Translations under genes and position numbers: made by a program
DNA from: a virus
Reading direction: 5' to 3' (one strand)
Virus record (IMG/VR): IMGVR_UViG_3300023174_000067
Location: 62,001 to 126,000 of that record
DNA: 64,000 bases
The notes under the pieces: generated by a model
Databases searched by the model: none
The model's input: the letters and a program-made list of their open reading frames with translations, nothing else
What the model was told of the DNA's origin: nothing
Part shown: positions 32,794 through 40,658 of the stretch, in pieces
Numbering within the stretch: position 1 is the stretch's first letter
Layout of the letters: every line of letters begins with the position of its first letter

Positions 32794-34494
32794 TTAACAA
32801 GGACCATTAGGTTCAATAGTTACATTACCTAAAGGTATAACTGTGTCATATAAAGCACAAACACTAACTAAACCATCAAAAGATGTTATTGAACTAGATT
32901 GAGTAACCCCATTACAATCAGTATATGAATATTCTTGAGCTAATTCTTCAGTCGTACTTAAAATATATTCAAAGCAAAACACGGTTAATGTTGGTGTCGG
33001 TGTTGGGAATGGGACACATGTTGAATCTGAACAGGTACCTATTAAACTAGTTATTCCACCTTCATCATCAAGTATACCTGAAGCACAGAACGTTGTTGAG
33101 CTTGATTCGGGTATTTCAATTGTAACAGATGAACCATCTGTACAATTTGCATATGTTACAAATGACGAATCAATATATATGTTTGTGGCGTTATAACAAT
33201 TACAAATAAGCGAATTTGTTGGTGTTACTGTTGGAGTTGGTGTGGGTGTCGGAGTTTCTGTTGATGTTGGTGTTGGGGTTTGACATGGAAATAAACCAAA
33301 ACAATCGGTACAGTCGTTAAATTTAACATTAATATTACCACGATAAGTAAGAGTGGTCGAAAGTGGTATAAGTGTATATCTAGCACATCCCTCAAAATTA
33401 CCAGGTGAAGAAACATAATAAGTTGCATCTTGTTCTGCACCTGATATTGGTGACCCACTTTCAATTTGAAAAATAAATTCAATCCCTGTACAACAGGAAC
33501 TAAACCCATAAGTACCGATAGTTGTTGTTGGTGTAGGTGTTTCAGTTGGGGTAGATGTTAATGTAGGTGTTGGTGTTAATGTTGGTGTTTCAGTTGGTGT
33601 AGGTGTTGGTGTTGGGGTTAAATCATAACAAGGTCCATCAACTGTAAAAGTAATTCCTGGGTCATAACTTTCAGAACCGATAAGTATACAAAGAGTTTTA
33701 GGGCCTGTTTCCTGACTAACTACATCATCACCTCCTGTTCCATCACAAAGAGTATAATCAAAAATTAAATCATTAACGTTTGTTGTCGAAAATGTACATT
33801 GTATACAACTTACTGTAGATGTCGGTGTAGGTGTTTCAGTTGGTATTAGTTCTACTGTCGGTGTAGGTGTTTCAGTTGGTATTAGTTCTACTGTTGGTGT
33901 AGGTGTTAATGTCGGTGTAGGTGTAGGTGTTTCAGTTGGTATTAGTTCTACTGTTGGTGTAGGTGTTAATGTCGGTGTAGGTGTAGGTGTTTCAGTTGGT
34001 ATTAGTTCTACTGTCGGTGTAGGTGTAGGTGTTAATGTTGGAGTTTTAGTTGTTGTTGGAGTTCCAAAATAACATTTAGTTGTTGTTGGAGTAAGTGTTG
34101 GTGTTGGAGTTAAAGTATTTGTTGATGTAACTGTTGGAGTTGGTGTTGGGAATGTACAAGGTCTTTGAGTTCTTGTTAATGTTGGTGTATTTGTCGGAGT
34201 TAACGTTGGAGTCTCAGTTGGGGTTAGTGTAGGTGTTGAAGTTAATGTTGGGGTTGGTGTTGGGGTTGCAGTTGGTCTAGGTACATAAACAATATATGGG
34301 CAATTATCATTTGCCGCTAGTATATCATATTGACCATATATTTCTAATTCAGGATTAATCGTGCTACTATCAAAGAAATAAGGAATTTCAACTTCACCTA
34401 ATTCATAAAATAAATCTGAAATATCGGGTTTAAATACGACATTTACGTATTGAAAAAGATAATTATAACTTGATATTACTATTTGTTGATTCAT
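32794..34494 (-). CDS. Pro/Thr-repeat fibre protein, mucin-like
   Basis: A 566-residue protein. The first ~70 residues are a folded N-terminal domain (MNQQIVISSYNYLFQYVNVV). From about 72 to 232 it is almost continuous PT repeat (units such as TPTPTLTPTPTVELIPTE), then three compact Cys-containing beta domains separated by shorter PT linkers. It ends with NVTIEPNGPC. Each domain carries paired Cys, unusual for a cytoplasmically made protein, so disulfides may form in the mature virion. Upstream, the large protease-tipped fibre gene ends 5 nt before its start, so the two are coupled. Candidate substrate of the GT60 enzyme next to it. Confidence 0.72.
   Translation of the reverse strand: MNQQIVISSYNYLFQYVNVVFKPDISDLFYELGEVEIPYFFDSSTINPELEIYGQYDILAANDNCPYIVYVPRPTATPTPTPTLTSTPTLTPTETPTLTPTNTPTLTRTQRPCTFPTPTPTVTSTNTLTPTPTLTPTTTKCYFGTPTTTKTPTLTPTPTPTVELIPTETPTPTPTLTPTPTVELIPTETPTPTPTLTPTPTVELIPTETPTPTVELIPTETPTPTSTVSCIQCTFSTTNVNDLIFDYTLCDGTGGDDVVSQETGPKTLCILIGSESYDPGITFTVDGPCYDLTPTPTPTPTETPTLTPTPTLTSTPTETPTPTTTIGTYGFSSCCTGIEFIFQIESGSPISGAEQDATYYVSSPGNFEGCARYTLIPLSTTLTYRGNINVKFNDCTDCFGLFPCQTPTPTSTETPTPTPTPTVTPTNSLICNCYNATNIYIDSSFVTYANCTDGSSVTIEIPESSSTTFCASGILDDEGGITSLIGTCSDSTCVPFPTPTPTLTVFCFEYILSTTEELAQEYSYTDCNGVTQSSSITSFDGLVSVCALYDTVIPLGNVTIEPNGPC
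33823..34030. repeat. 60-bp tandem repeat in fibre gene
   Basis: Bases 33901-33960 and 33961-34020 are the same 60-nt unit with one difference (T/C at unit position 54). A 36-nt partial unit precedes them from about 33840. The unit encodes one PT-linker repeat of ~20 residues. Near-identity suggests recent duplication and ongoing length change. Confidence 0.85.
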
Positions 34495-34499
34495 TTCTA

Positions 34500-37400
34500 T
34501 TAAAAATTATTTTCTATTGCTAAACAAATTTCACCGTTTTCAAATATTAATCTTGACATGTCATCAAATGATATAAATGCATGTCCTCCGACACCCCAAC
34601 TTTGTCCCCAACTATTTTTTATTCTGAAGAGTTTATTAACCGTATCAACACCATTTATTACATACGCATGACCTCCTGCTAAATATCCTGATATCTTTAT
34701 TAATCCGTTTATATTTGGATAAAACATACTATAATACCAATTGGTACCAACAACCACAGGTCCTAAAGTTAGTACGGTATTTATTAAAGTGTTTACATCA
34801 AACGCCCAATAATATGATGATATTTTAGATATATTTTGAAGATATCTAGCACCCGCTCTAACTGATGTACCATCATATGATTCTCCAGGCCAAGCATCTA
34901 TTTTTTGAGCCTCACTATATATTAAATCAGGAGAAACGACAGGATGAACCCCAGAATGAATAATCGGTCCGTCTTCAATCCAATGAGTCCAAGCGTACCC
35001 TACACATTTTGGACTATTACCTTGGTCTCCCCACCAAATATTATCTTGCCAATATTTTGATGTTGGTAGTTGTGGTTTTGTTAAAGTTGGTGTAGGAGTT
35101 GGAGTCTTAGTTGGAGTAGGCGTTGGTGTTGGTGTTTTAGTTTTTGTTGGGGTTGGTGTTGGTAATATTACTTTAGTTTTGGTTGGAGTTGGTGATAAAG
35201 AACTTTTAGTTAATGTTGGTGTTTTGGTTTTTGTTGGTGTAGGTGTTGGTGGTACTCTATTTATTTTTGATTTAATATGTTCGTAATGGTCGGAAATTAA
35301 ATAATTTTTATCTCTCTCATCTATAGATATTTTTCTACCTAATTTATTTTTAGTTTGACCAATATATATCGGGTCTATTATTTCGTAAGTGAAATCATCA
35401 GGTAAACAACAATTAGGACAGTCATAGCTGAATAAATTAAATTTATCTTTTAATAATAAAAAGTTATGTTTTATTTCATCCGCGCTAAGAGGTTCGGTGT
35501 ACATTCTAAATTGAGATATACCTCCGTCAAATGAACCGCCAAAATTTTGTTCAATAATTATATTTGTTTTTAATTCAGAATATGAACTACCACTTAAAAT
35601 ATTATTTGGTAAACATTCAGGGTCCTGTTGATAAGTTAAACCTGTTAATGATGTTGGACATCCAGTAAAAGTTAAGTTGTTATGTAATCCCTGCGTACCC
35701 CCACCCCAAGAGATATTAAACGGAACCCCGACTTGTTTTTCTTTATCCGTGTTTAAAGCTCTTGGTATTATTTCTTCAATATTTTCAAAAGTGTGAAATA
35801 TTCTACCATTAACATAAATTTTTAATTTACCACTTCTATAATTTTTTTCATCTAACCACTTTTGATTTAAATTAACTAATTCAATTTGACCAGGTACTTT
35901 ACATCCATTTGTTGTTGGGGGAATAACAAGGTTAACCGAATTTCCCGCTAAAGAATCTAAATATTCAAACTTTGTTATATCTCCTAAACCACCATTATAC
36001 CATAACTCACATTTGTCAAACCAAGTATATCGTTCCCAAACAAAGTCTAATTGAATCCAATGCTCTAAACTTAAAAATCCAGGACTTCCAATCTCAACAC
36101 AAAAGTCATATATACTATTTGGAGTACATAAATTATCAACAGTATATCCTGTTGTGTAGGTAATTCCTGTAGTTGGACAACTTCCAGTTGTTACGCAATC
36201 ACCTGTAAATCTTAATATTCTAACACCAATTTGTGGATTCGTTGGGTCACCACAAAGTTTAAATGCAATTACATTCGACATTGCGTCAAATAATGGGTCA
36301 GTTTCACATGTATTTTCAATAGAACCTGTTCCATCACCGCAACTATCACAAGTATTACATGTTGTAGTACAAGTATTACAATTACTAGTGCAATCACTAG
36401 TTGTTGTGGTTGTGGTCACATTAGATTCAAGACAAGAGTGTGGTTTACATTCCCATCCACATATTGGTATTGGTTCACAACCACATGAACAAGTGTCACC
36501 TGTTTTTCCAATATATCCACTATCATTACAAATTGTACAACCATAATTTAAATGTGGGTCATGTATACCACCTTCAGAATTTGGAGGATAAACATATATA
36601 CATCTTGAATTTGTAACTTCATAATTACAACAAGCACAAGTTTCTAAACAAGTTAAACCACTAGTTACTCTAGGTATTCCCCAATTAGGTGAAATACCCG
36701 ATAAATTATCAGTTGATTCTCCTTCATTATATTGATAAGGACATGGAGAGGAAAATAACATATCATTATAACAAACAGGGTCATTTATAAATGTACCACC
36801 ACTATATTCATTCCATAGTGTTGTTGCGGAACTATCTAAAGTCACCGTAATATCGTCAACTAACTCACCATCACCTTTAGTCCCAGCAATAATAGTTGGT
36901 TGTCCCTTAGGGCTTATTAATAACATTCCAACATCACCCGCATAAGTGTGATAATAATTACTTAAAGTTAAACCAACATTAGTTATTGTGCTAGTTAAAC
37001 CTGAAACCGTAAATGTTATTGGAAAAACGGATGCGGGACCATAACTTGGTATTGTTATATTATTTTGATTTGATGAAAAAATATGACAACCGTTTGAATC
37101 ACATATTGTTAAACTTAAAGAGTCTATTGACCCACTATCTCCACCATAAAAATCCTGAACATAAAATTCCCATGTACCATTTAATCCCAAATCCCCATTA
37201 ATCGGAAGTGTACCATCGGAATGATGGTAAAATTTATTTTCGGCTCTAGTACCAAAATAAAAGAAAATATCTTTATTATTAGGATAAAAATTATTTAATC
37301 GTGTTTCGCCAGGATTTAATGGAAATTCATCACTAAACCTTGGTTTTATTAACATCTCAACTGACCAACCTTTATTTACTCTATCAGGAAATAATTCATA

Positions 37401-38003
37401 GTCATATCCAAATAATTTATAAAATCCTTGATAAAATCCCCCATATAATTCATGATAATTTCCAACGTTACCATCTTGTTTAGATACAATATCAAATAAC
37501 ATTCTATCTGTTAATGTTTCAAATTGTTTGTTTGGGGTCCATGTATAACCTGTAATTTGGTGTAATTTTAATCTTCTATCAAAAAATAATCTTTCAAATT
37601 TAACTAAATCAGGTAACAACCCTTGTGTAAAAACTATTGTTTCTCCAGTCATTTGGTCGACAAGACCATTGTCAATACCTGTTAATCCAATATCACAAGA
37701 TGTCTGAGCACTATAACAATATAAATCATCGTTATTTGGGTTATATACATTTAATGATATAAGATTATTATCAGGATTATATTCTTCATATTCTAGTTTC
37801 CACATAGGATTACTATCAGGATTATTTAAATCAAAACTAAAAGGTAATTTATTACCATCTTCTTGACCTATTATTAATCTTGAAAAAATTACCTCATCTT
37901 TATAATCTCTTTCATCGGATGCCAATGAAAAATCCTGAATATCTGATTTATCAATTAGATACCATTTATTAAAATTGTATTGATTTATATTTTGATATGC
38001 CAT
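34500..38003 (-). CDS. large tail fibre with LamG-like, P-like and papain-like protease domains
   Basis: The protein has 1167 residues. A LamG-like region seems to start near 210 (KGWSVEMLIKPRF) and resume near 590-880 (HWIQLDFVWER, LKIYVNGRIFHTF), interrupted by a P-domain-like segment at 274-403 and a Cys-rich stretch to about 560. PT linkers fill about 920-985. The last ~180 residues form a C1A papain-like protease: Gln994 and Cys1000 (DQGNSPKCVGYAW, spacing 6 as in papain), His1112 (GGHAYVINGVD) and Asn1130 (IKNSWGQSWGVGGHAF). Papain-type enzymes cleave peptide bonds by thiol attack. On a fibre tip it might digest host surface proteins or mature the fibre. The catalytic triad is complete. 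Confidence 0.8.
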   Translation of the reverse strand: MAYQNINQYNFNKWYLIDKSDIQDFSLASDERDYKDEVIFSRLIIGQEDGNKLPFSFDLNNPDSNPMWKLEYEEYNPDNNLISLNVYNPNNDDLYCYSAQTSCDIGLTGIDNGLVDQMTGETIVFTQGLLPDLVKFERLFFDRRLKLHQITGYTWTPNKQFETLTDRMLFDIVSKQDGNVGNYHELYGGFYQGFYKLFGYDYELFPDRVNKGWSVEMLIKPRFSDEFPLNPGETRLNNFYPNNKDIFFYFGTRAENKFYHHSDGTLPINGDLGLNGTWEFYVQDFYGGDSGSIDSLSLTICDSNGCHIFSSNQNNITIPSYGPASVFPITFTVSGLTSTITNVGLTLSNYYHTYAGDVGMLLISPKGQPTIIAGTKGDGELVDDITVTLDSSATTLWNEYSGGTFINDPVCYNDMLFSSPCPYQYNEGESTDNLSGISPNWGIPRVTSGLTCLETCACCNYEVTNSRCIYVYPPNSEGGIHDPHLNYGCTICNDSGYIGKTGDTCSCGCEPIPICGWECKPHSCLESNVTTTTTTSDCTSNCNTCTTTCNTCDSCGDGTGSIENTCETDPLFDAMSNVIAFKLCGDPTNPQIGVRILRFTGDCVTTGSCPTTGITYTTGYTVDNLCTPNSIYDFCVEIGSPGFLSLEHWIQLDFVWERYTWFDKCELWYNGGLGDITKFEYLDSLAGNSVNLVIPPTTNGCKVPGQIELVNLNQKWLDEKNYRSGKLKIYVNGRIFHTFENIEEIIPRALNTDKEKQVGVPFNISWGGGTQGLHNNLTFTGCPTSLTGLTYQQDPECLPNNILSGSSYSELKTNIIIEQNFGGSFDGGISQFRMYTEPLSADEIKHNFLLLKDKFNLFSYDCPNCCLPDDFTYEIIDPIYIGQTKNKLGRKISIDERDKNYLISDHYEHIKSKINRVPPTPTPTKTKTPTLTKSSLSPTPTKTKVILPTPTPTKTKTPTPTPTPTKTPTPTPTLTKPQLPTSKYWQDNIWWGDQGNSPKCVGYAWTHWIEDGPIIHSGVHPVVSPDLIYSEAQKIDAWPGESYDGTSVRAGARYLQNISKISSYYWAFDVNTLINTVLTLGPVVVGTNWYYSMFYPNINGLIKISGYLAGGHAYVINGVDTVNKLFRIKNSWGQSWGVGGHAFISFDDMSRLIFENGEICLAIENNF

Positions 38004-38012
38004 ATTACAATG

Positions 38013-38019
38013 ATAAATA
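38013..38019 (-). promoter_or_regulatory. TATTTAT element before large fibre gene
   Basis: GGTATTTATCATTGT on the minus strand, 9 nt before the ATG at 38003. The close spacing implies a leaderless or very short leader if it is a promoter. It lacks the downstream TAA of the extended form. Confidence 0.4.
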
Positions 38020-38032
38020 CCTTGTATCGCAG

Positions 38033-38039
38033 TATTTAT
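38033..38039 (+). promoter_or_regulatory. TATTTAT element before plus-strand operon
   Basis: AGTATTTATATATAA on the plus strand, 15 nt before the ATG at 38055. It and the element at 38013 drive apart from a 51-nt gap. It could start the long plus-strand transcript. Confidence 0.45.
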
Positions 38040-38054
38040 ATATAAATAATCGAC

Positions 38055-38912
38055 ATGATTGAATTAAACAAAGAATATTTTTTAAAACCTTATTACTTTT
38101 TTTTAACAGAAAAAACTAATAAACTATCGTTATACTATTCTGTTGGTGAAACTTTAAATGAATCTAAAAAAAATGACGATAAAATAGATTTTGATAAAAA
38201 AAATATAAATAAAGTTAAAAGCGGAATTTCTAATATATTAAAATCAAAAAAGTTAAAAACAAAAGACCATATAAAAAAATATTTCGAACCAATTAATAAA
38301 GAAAAAGAAGAAATAGATGAGTTTATTGATGCTGACGGAACTTTAAAAAATTCAAGCACTCCTATTTTAGATATGGGTATGACACCACGTAAAACAACAG
38401 ACCAAACAGTTGTTATGTCAAGAATGCCAAACAATCCTGTTACTAGAGGTTATAGAAGATATTATGGTGAATCTACAGAAGGAGATGAGGAGGTGGTAAA
38501 TGAGGTTGACTATTCTGAAGCATTTGGATATGAAGAAACTAAAGATATGGATGGTAAAGAAACTTATCATTATTTAGTTAAGAATATGGGTATGACTCCA
38601 GATGAGGCTAAAGAAAGAACAGAACAGTTTGGAAAAGATTATACGGGAAAAAGAACTAAAAACGCACCAAAATCTATTAGACATAAAAAAGGATTTATAG
38701 ATAGAATGACTTTATCGGAAATAGAAAGACAAAAAATGATTAAAGTTGTTGAAGATATTTTAGTTAATAAGAATAAAAAAACTGGTGAAATTGATGAAAA
38801 AGAAGGTAAAGTTTCTAAAATAATTATGAAAAATGTTGAGTCACTAAAAAAGATGGCAGATAAAGAAGGAATCACAATAAATCAATTAGTTAAAATGTTA
38901 AAAAGTGAATAA
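38055..38912 (+). CDS. charged virion-type protein of unknown function
   Basis: A 285-residue, Lys/Glu-rich protein that opens MIELNKEYFLKPYYFFLTEK. The C-terminal third has a helical stretch with the module LSEIERQKMIKVVEDILVNK (about 222-241), which resembles a short motif in several other proteins of the window (see findings). Middle segments (GMTPRKTTDQTVV, GYRRYYGESTE) look flexible. First gene of the plus-strand run; the next gene overlaps it by 8 nt. No known family recognised; internal head protein or assembly factor is a guess. Confidence 0.6.
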   Translation: MIELNKEYFLKPYYFFLTEKTNKLSLYYSVGETLNESKKNDDKIDFDKKNINKVKSGISNILKSKKLKTKDHIKKYFEPINKEKEEIDEFIDADGTLKNSSTPILDMGMTPRKTTDQTVVMSRMPNNPVTRGYRRYYGESTEGDEEVVNEVDYSEAFGYEETKDMDGKETYHYLVKNMGMTPDEAKERTEQFGKDYTGKRTKNAPKSIRHKKGFIDRMTLSEIERQKMIKVVEDILVNKNKKTGEIDEKEGKVSKIIMKNVESLKKMADKEGITINQLVKMLKSE

Positions 38913-39327
38913 GGATTTATACGGTAAACAATATCAAATTCCTAATCATACTTTACAACATTTGAAAAAGTATGAAGCTAATGAAACTATTGGTAACTTA
39001 TTATCATCAGGTAATATTTCATATTCATTATTAAAAAAAATGAAACATAGAATGGAAAATGGGGAAAAAGATAGTTTGGGTGGTGACCATATGTTAGGTT
39101 GGATTAACCAATCATTAAATTCAGATAGAAGTAGTTTAGAAACATCTAAAGAAACAAAATCTGATACGGGGATTGCTAACGCATATAACAAACCACATAG
39201 TAAAAGTGACTCAAAAAATTTAAACGCTTTAAATAGACCGAGTAAAAATCATCATGATTTTAGTTCGGATATTAAAATAACTGAATCCTTAAAAAGAATA
39301 AACGAAATAATATCAAAAATTATTTAA
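38905..39327 (+). CDS. small unknown protein, GTG start
   Basis: 140 residues from a GTG start that overlaps the previous stop codon region (AAAAGTGAATAA) by 8 nt; no ATG fits as well, so coupled translation is likely. Begins NKDLYGKQYQIPNHTLQHL, with an SYSLLKKMKHRMENG helix, then a low-complexity polar tract and a C-terminal ITESLKRINEIISKII. Function unknown. Its composition (Lys, Ser, Asn) fits a scaffold or internal protein. Confidence 0.55.
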   Translation: MNKDLYGKQYQIPNHTLQHLKKYEANETIGNLLSSGNISYSLLKKMKHRMENGEKDSLGGDHMLGWINQSLNSDRSSLETSKETKSDTGIANAYNKPHSKSDSKNLNALNRPSKNHHDFSSDIKITESLKRINEIISKII

Positions 39328-39329
39328 TT

Positions 39330-39620
39330 ATGCCAGTATTAGAACCAGTAGACGCATCACAAAATGAAAAAAATTTATTAACACAATTTGCAGATGCTGA
39401 AAGAAAAAAATTAATAACTAAAAATGATTACACAGTATCAAATCAGTATTCATCTACAAACCCTGACGCAGTTGCTGATGGTGATGAAAAAGGAAGAGGA
39501 ACTGGTAACTTTTTAGATGTATACAATCAAGTTGCGGGAACTAAAACCGACACTGTTGAGAGAAAAAACGAAATTAAAATAAACAAGTATAACGCAAGTA
39601 AGACTTATCCTGATTTTTAA
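39330..39620 (+). CDS. small polar protein of unknown function
   Basis: 96 residues, starting MPVLEPVDASQNEKNLLTQ, 2 nt after the previous gene. Mostly polar and probably flexible (QYSSTNPDAVADGDEKGRG). The stop codon overlaps the next ATG by one base (TAATG). No family recognised. Likely part of the same virion or assembly set as its neighbours. Confidence 0.5.
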   Translation: MPVLEPVDASQNEKNLLTQFADAERKKLITKNDYTVSNQYSSTNPDAVADGDEKGRGTGNFLDVYNQVAGTKTDTVERKNEIKINKYNASKTYPDF

Positions 39621-40030
39621 TGAAACTTTTAGGAACCTTTAAAAAACTAATAGTAGAAGCTGCAACTCTTGAAGATTTAATTCGTGCAATTAAACAAAGA
39701 CAAAAACTAATCATCTATTACGATGGCGACGAGCCAGGTGGTAGAGGATTGCGTGAAATTGAACCTGTTTGTATTGGTGTTAGTAAAGCGAATAATAAAG
39801 TGTTAAGAGCTTGGGACAAAGAGGGGTCTTCTCACACCGCATACAAAGGAGAACAACCTTTACCTGGATGGAGATTGTTTAGAATTGATAAAATATTATC
39901 TTCTAAACCTACAGGTGAAGTTTACAATGAACCAAGACCTAATTATAATTCAAATGGAGATAGGAGTATGGTGAGCGTAATAATAAACGCAAAATTTGAT
40001 GAAAATCAACCAGAAGAAAATTTAGCATAA
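39620..40030 (+). CDS. WYL-like domain protein
   Basis: 136 residues. After MKLLGTFKKLIVEAATLEDL the core reads KQRQKLIIYYDGDE, REIEPVCIGVSKANN and KVLRAWDKEGSSHT, then AYKGEQPLPGWRLFRIDKI. The order (strand Y, IEPxxxG, RAW, WRLFRIDKI) is that of the WYL fold, an SH3-like ligand-sensing domain usually attached to a helix-turn-helix in bacterial regulators. No DNA-binding domain is present, so it is a stand-alone domain, perhaps binding a nucleic acid or nucleotide. The last 25 residues are acidic and flexible. Confidence 0.55.
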   Translation: MKLLGTFKKLIVEAATLEDLIRAIKQRQKLIIYYDGDEPGGRGLREIEPVCIGVSKANNKVLRAWDKEGSSHTAYKGEQPLPGWRLFRIDKILSSKPTGEVYNEPRPNYNSNGDRSMVSVIINAKFDENQPEENLA

Positions 40031-40031
40031 T

Positions 40032-40610
40032 ATGAGTACTAATTTAATGGAAAAATTGGCAATATCAAAAGCCATCATGGACAAACATAATAATATTAAC
40101 AGAGGACAAGTTCCTTCTCAAAGTTTTAATATACAACAACCTGAACTACAAGAGTTTCAAGCACCAACGGCTAATTATAATATTCCGCAAGAATTAATGA
40201 CAGAAACTAAATCAATACCATCAAATCCACAACCAGCATCAAAAGATAGAATTTTAAATTCAAGACTGCCTGATGAAATTAAAAAACTAATGATTGAAAA
40301 TCCAATCACCCAAGTGAATCCAATGTCACCATCTAATTCTGTTTTATCTGACGAATTAGTTGAAAAAGCATCAAAATTAATGGGAACTAAAAGACCTCAA
40401 CCACAACAACAATCACAAATACAACCGCAAAGACAAAATGTAAGAGACAATGATGATTTAAGACAAATGATGAAAGAAGTGGTTGAAGAGGTTTTAAGGG
40501 AAAATGGGTTATTAATGGAAAAATCTTCAAATACTAATGAATCTATAGCTATTAAAGTTGGTCAACACATATTTGAAGGTAAAATCTCAAAAATAAAAAA
40601 AACAAAGTAA
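40032..40610 (+). CDS. Gln/Pro-rich protein, possible scaffold or virion part
   Basis: 192 residues, mostly low complexity with many Gln, Pro, Ser and Asn (RPQPQQQSQIQPQ), an N-terminal helix (MEKLAISKAIMDKHNN) and a C-terminal helical module DDLRQMMKEVVEEVLRENG, then ESIAIKVGQHIFEGKISKI. The module resembles short helices in other genes here. No enzymatic motif. It ends the first mini-block of the plus operon; a 48-nt gap with an AT hairpin follows. Confidence 0.5.
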   Translation: MSTNLMEKLAISKAIMDKHNNINRGQVPSQSFNIQQPELQEFQAPTANYNIPQELMTETKSIPSNPQPASKDRILNSRLPDEIKKLMIENPITQVNPMSPSNSVLSDELVEKASKLMGTKRPQPQQQSQIQPQRQNVRDNDDLRQMMKEVVEEVLRENGLLMEKSSNTNESIAIKVGQHIFEGKISKIKKTK

Positions 40611-40620
40611 TTCTTTCTTT

Positions 40621-40657
40621 ATTTAGTTTTTTTACGTATTTTTTAAAAAAACTAAAT
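40621..40657 (+). promoter_or_regulatory. AT-only hairpin before a GT4 gene
   Basis: ATTTAGTTTTTTT and AAAAAAACTAAAT pair over 13 bp around an 11-nt loop, ending 1 nt before the ATG at 40659. It might fold over the translation start, or its T tracts might slow polymerase. ACTAAATAATG here equals the context around 11943. Confidence 0.45.
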
Positions 40658-40658
40658 A

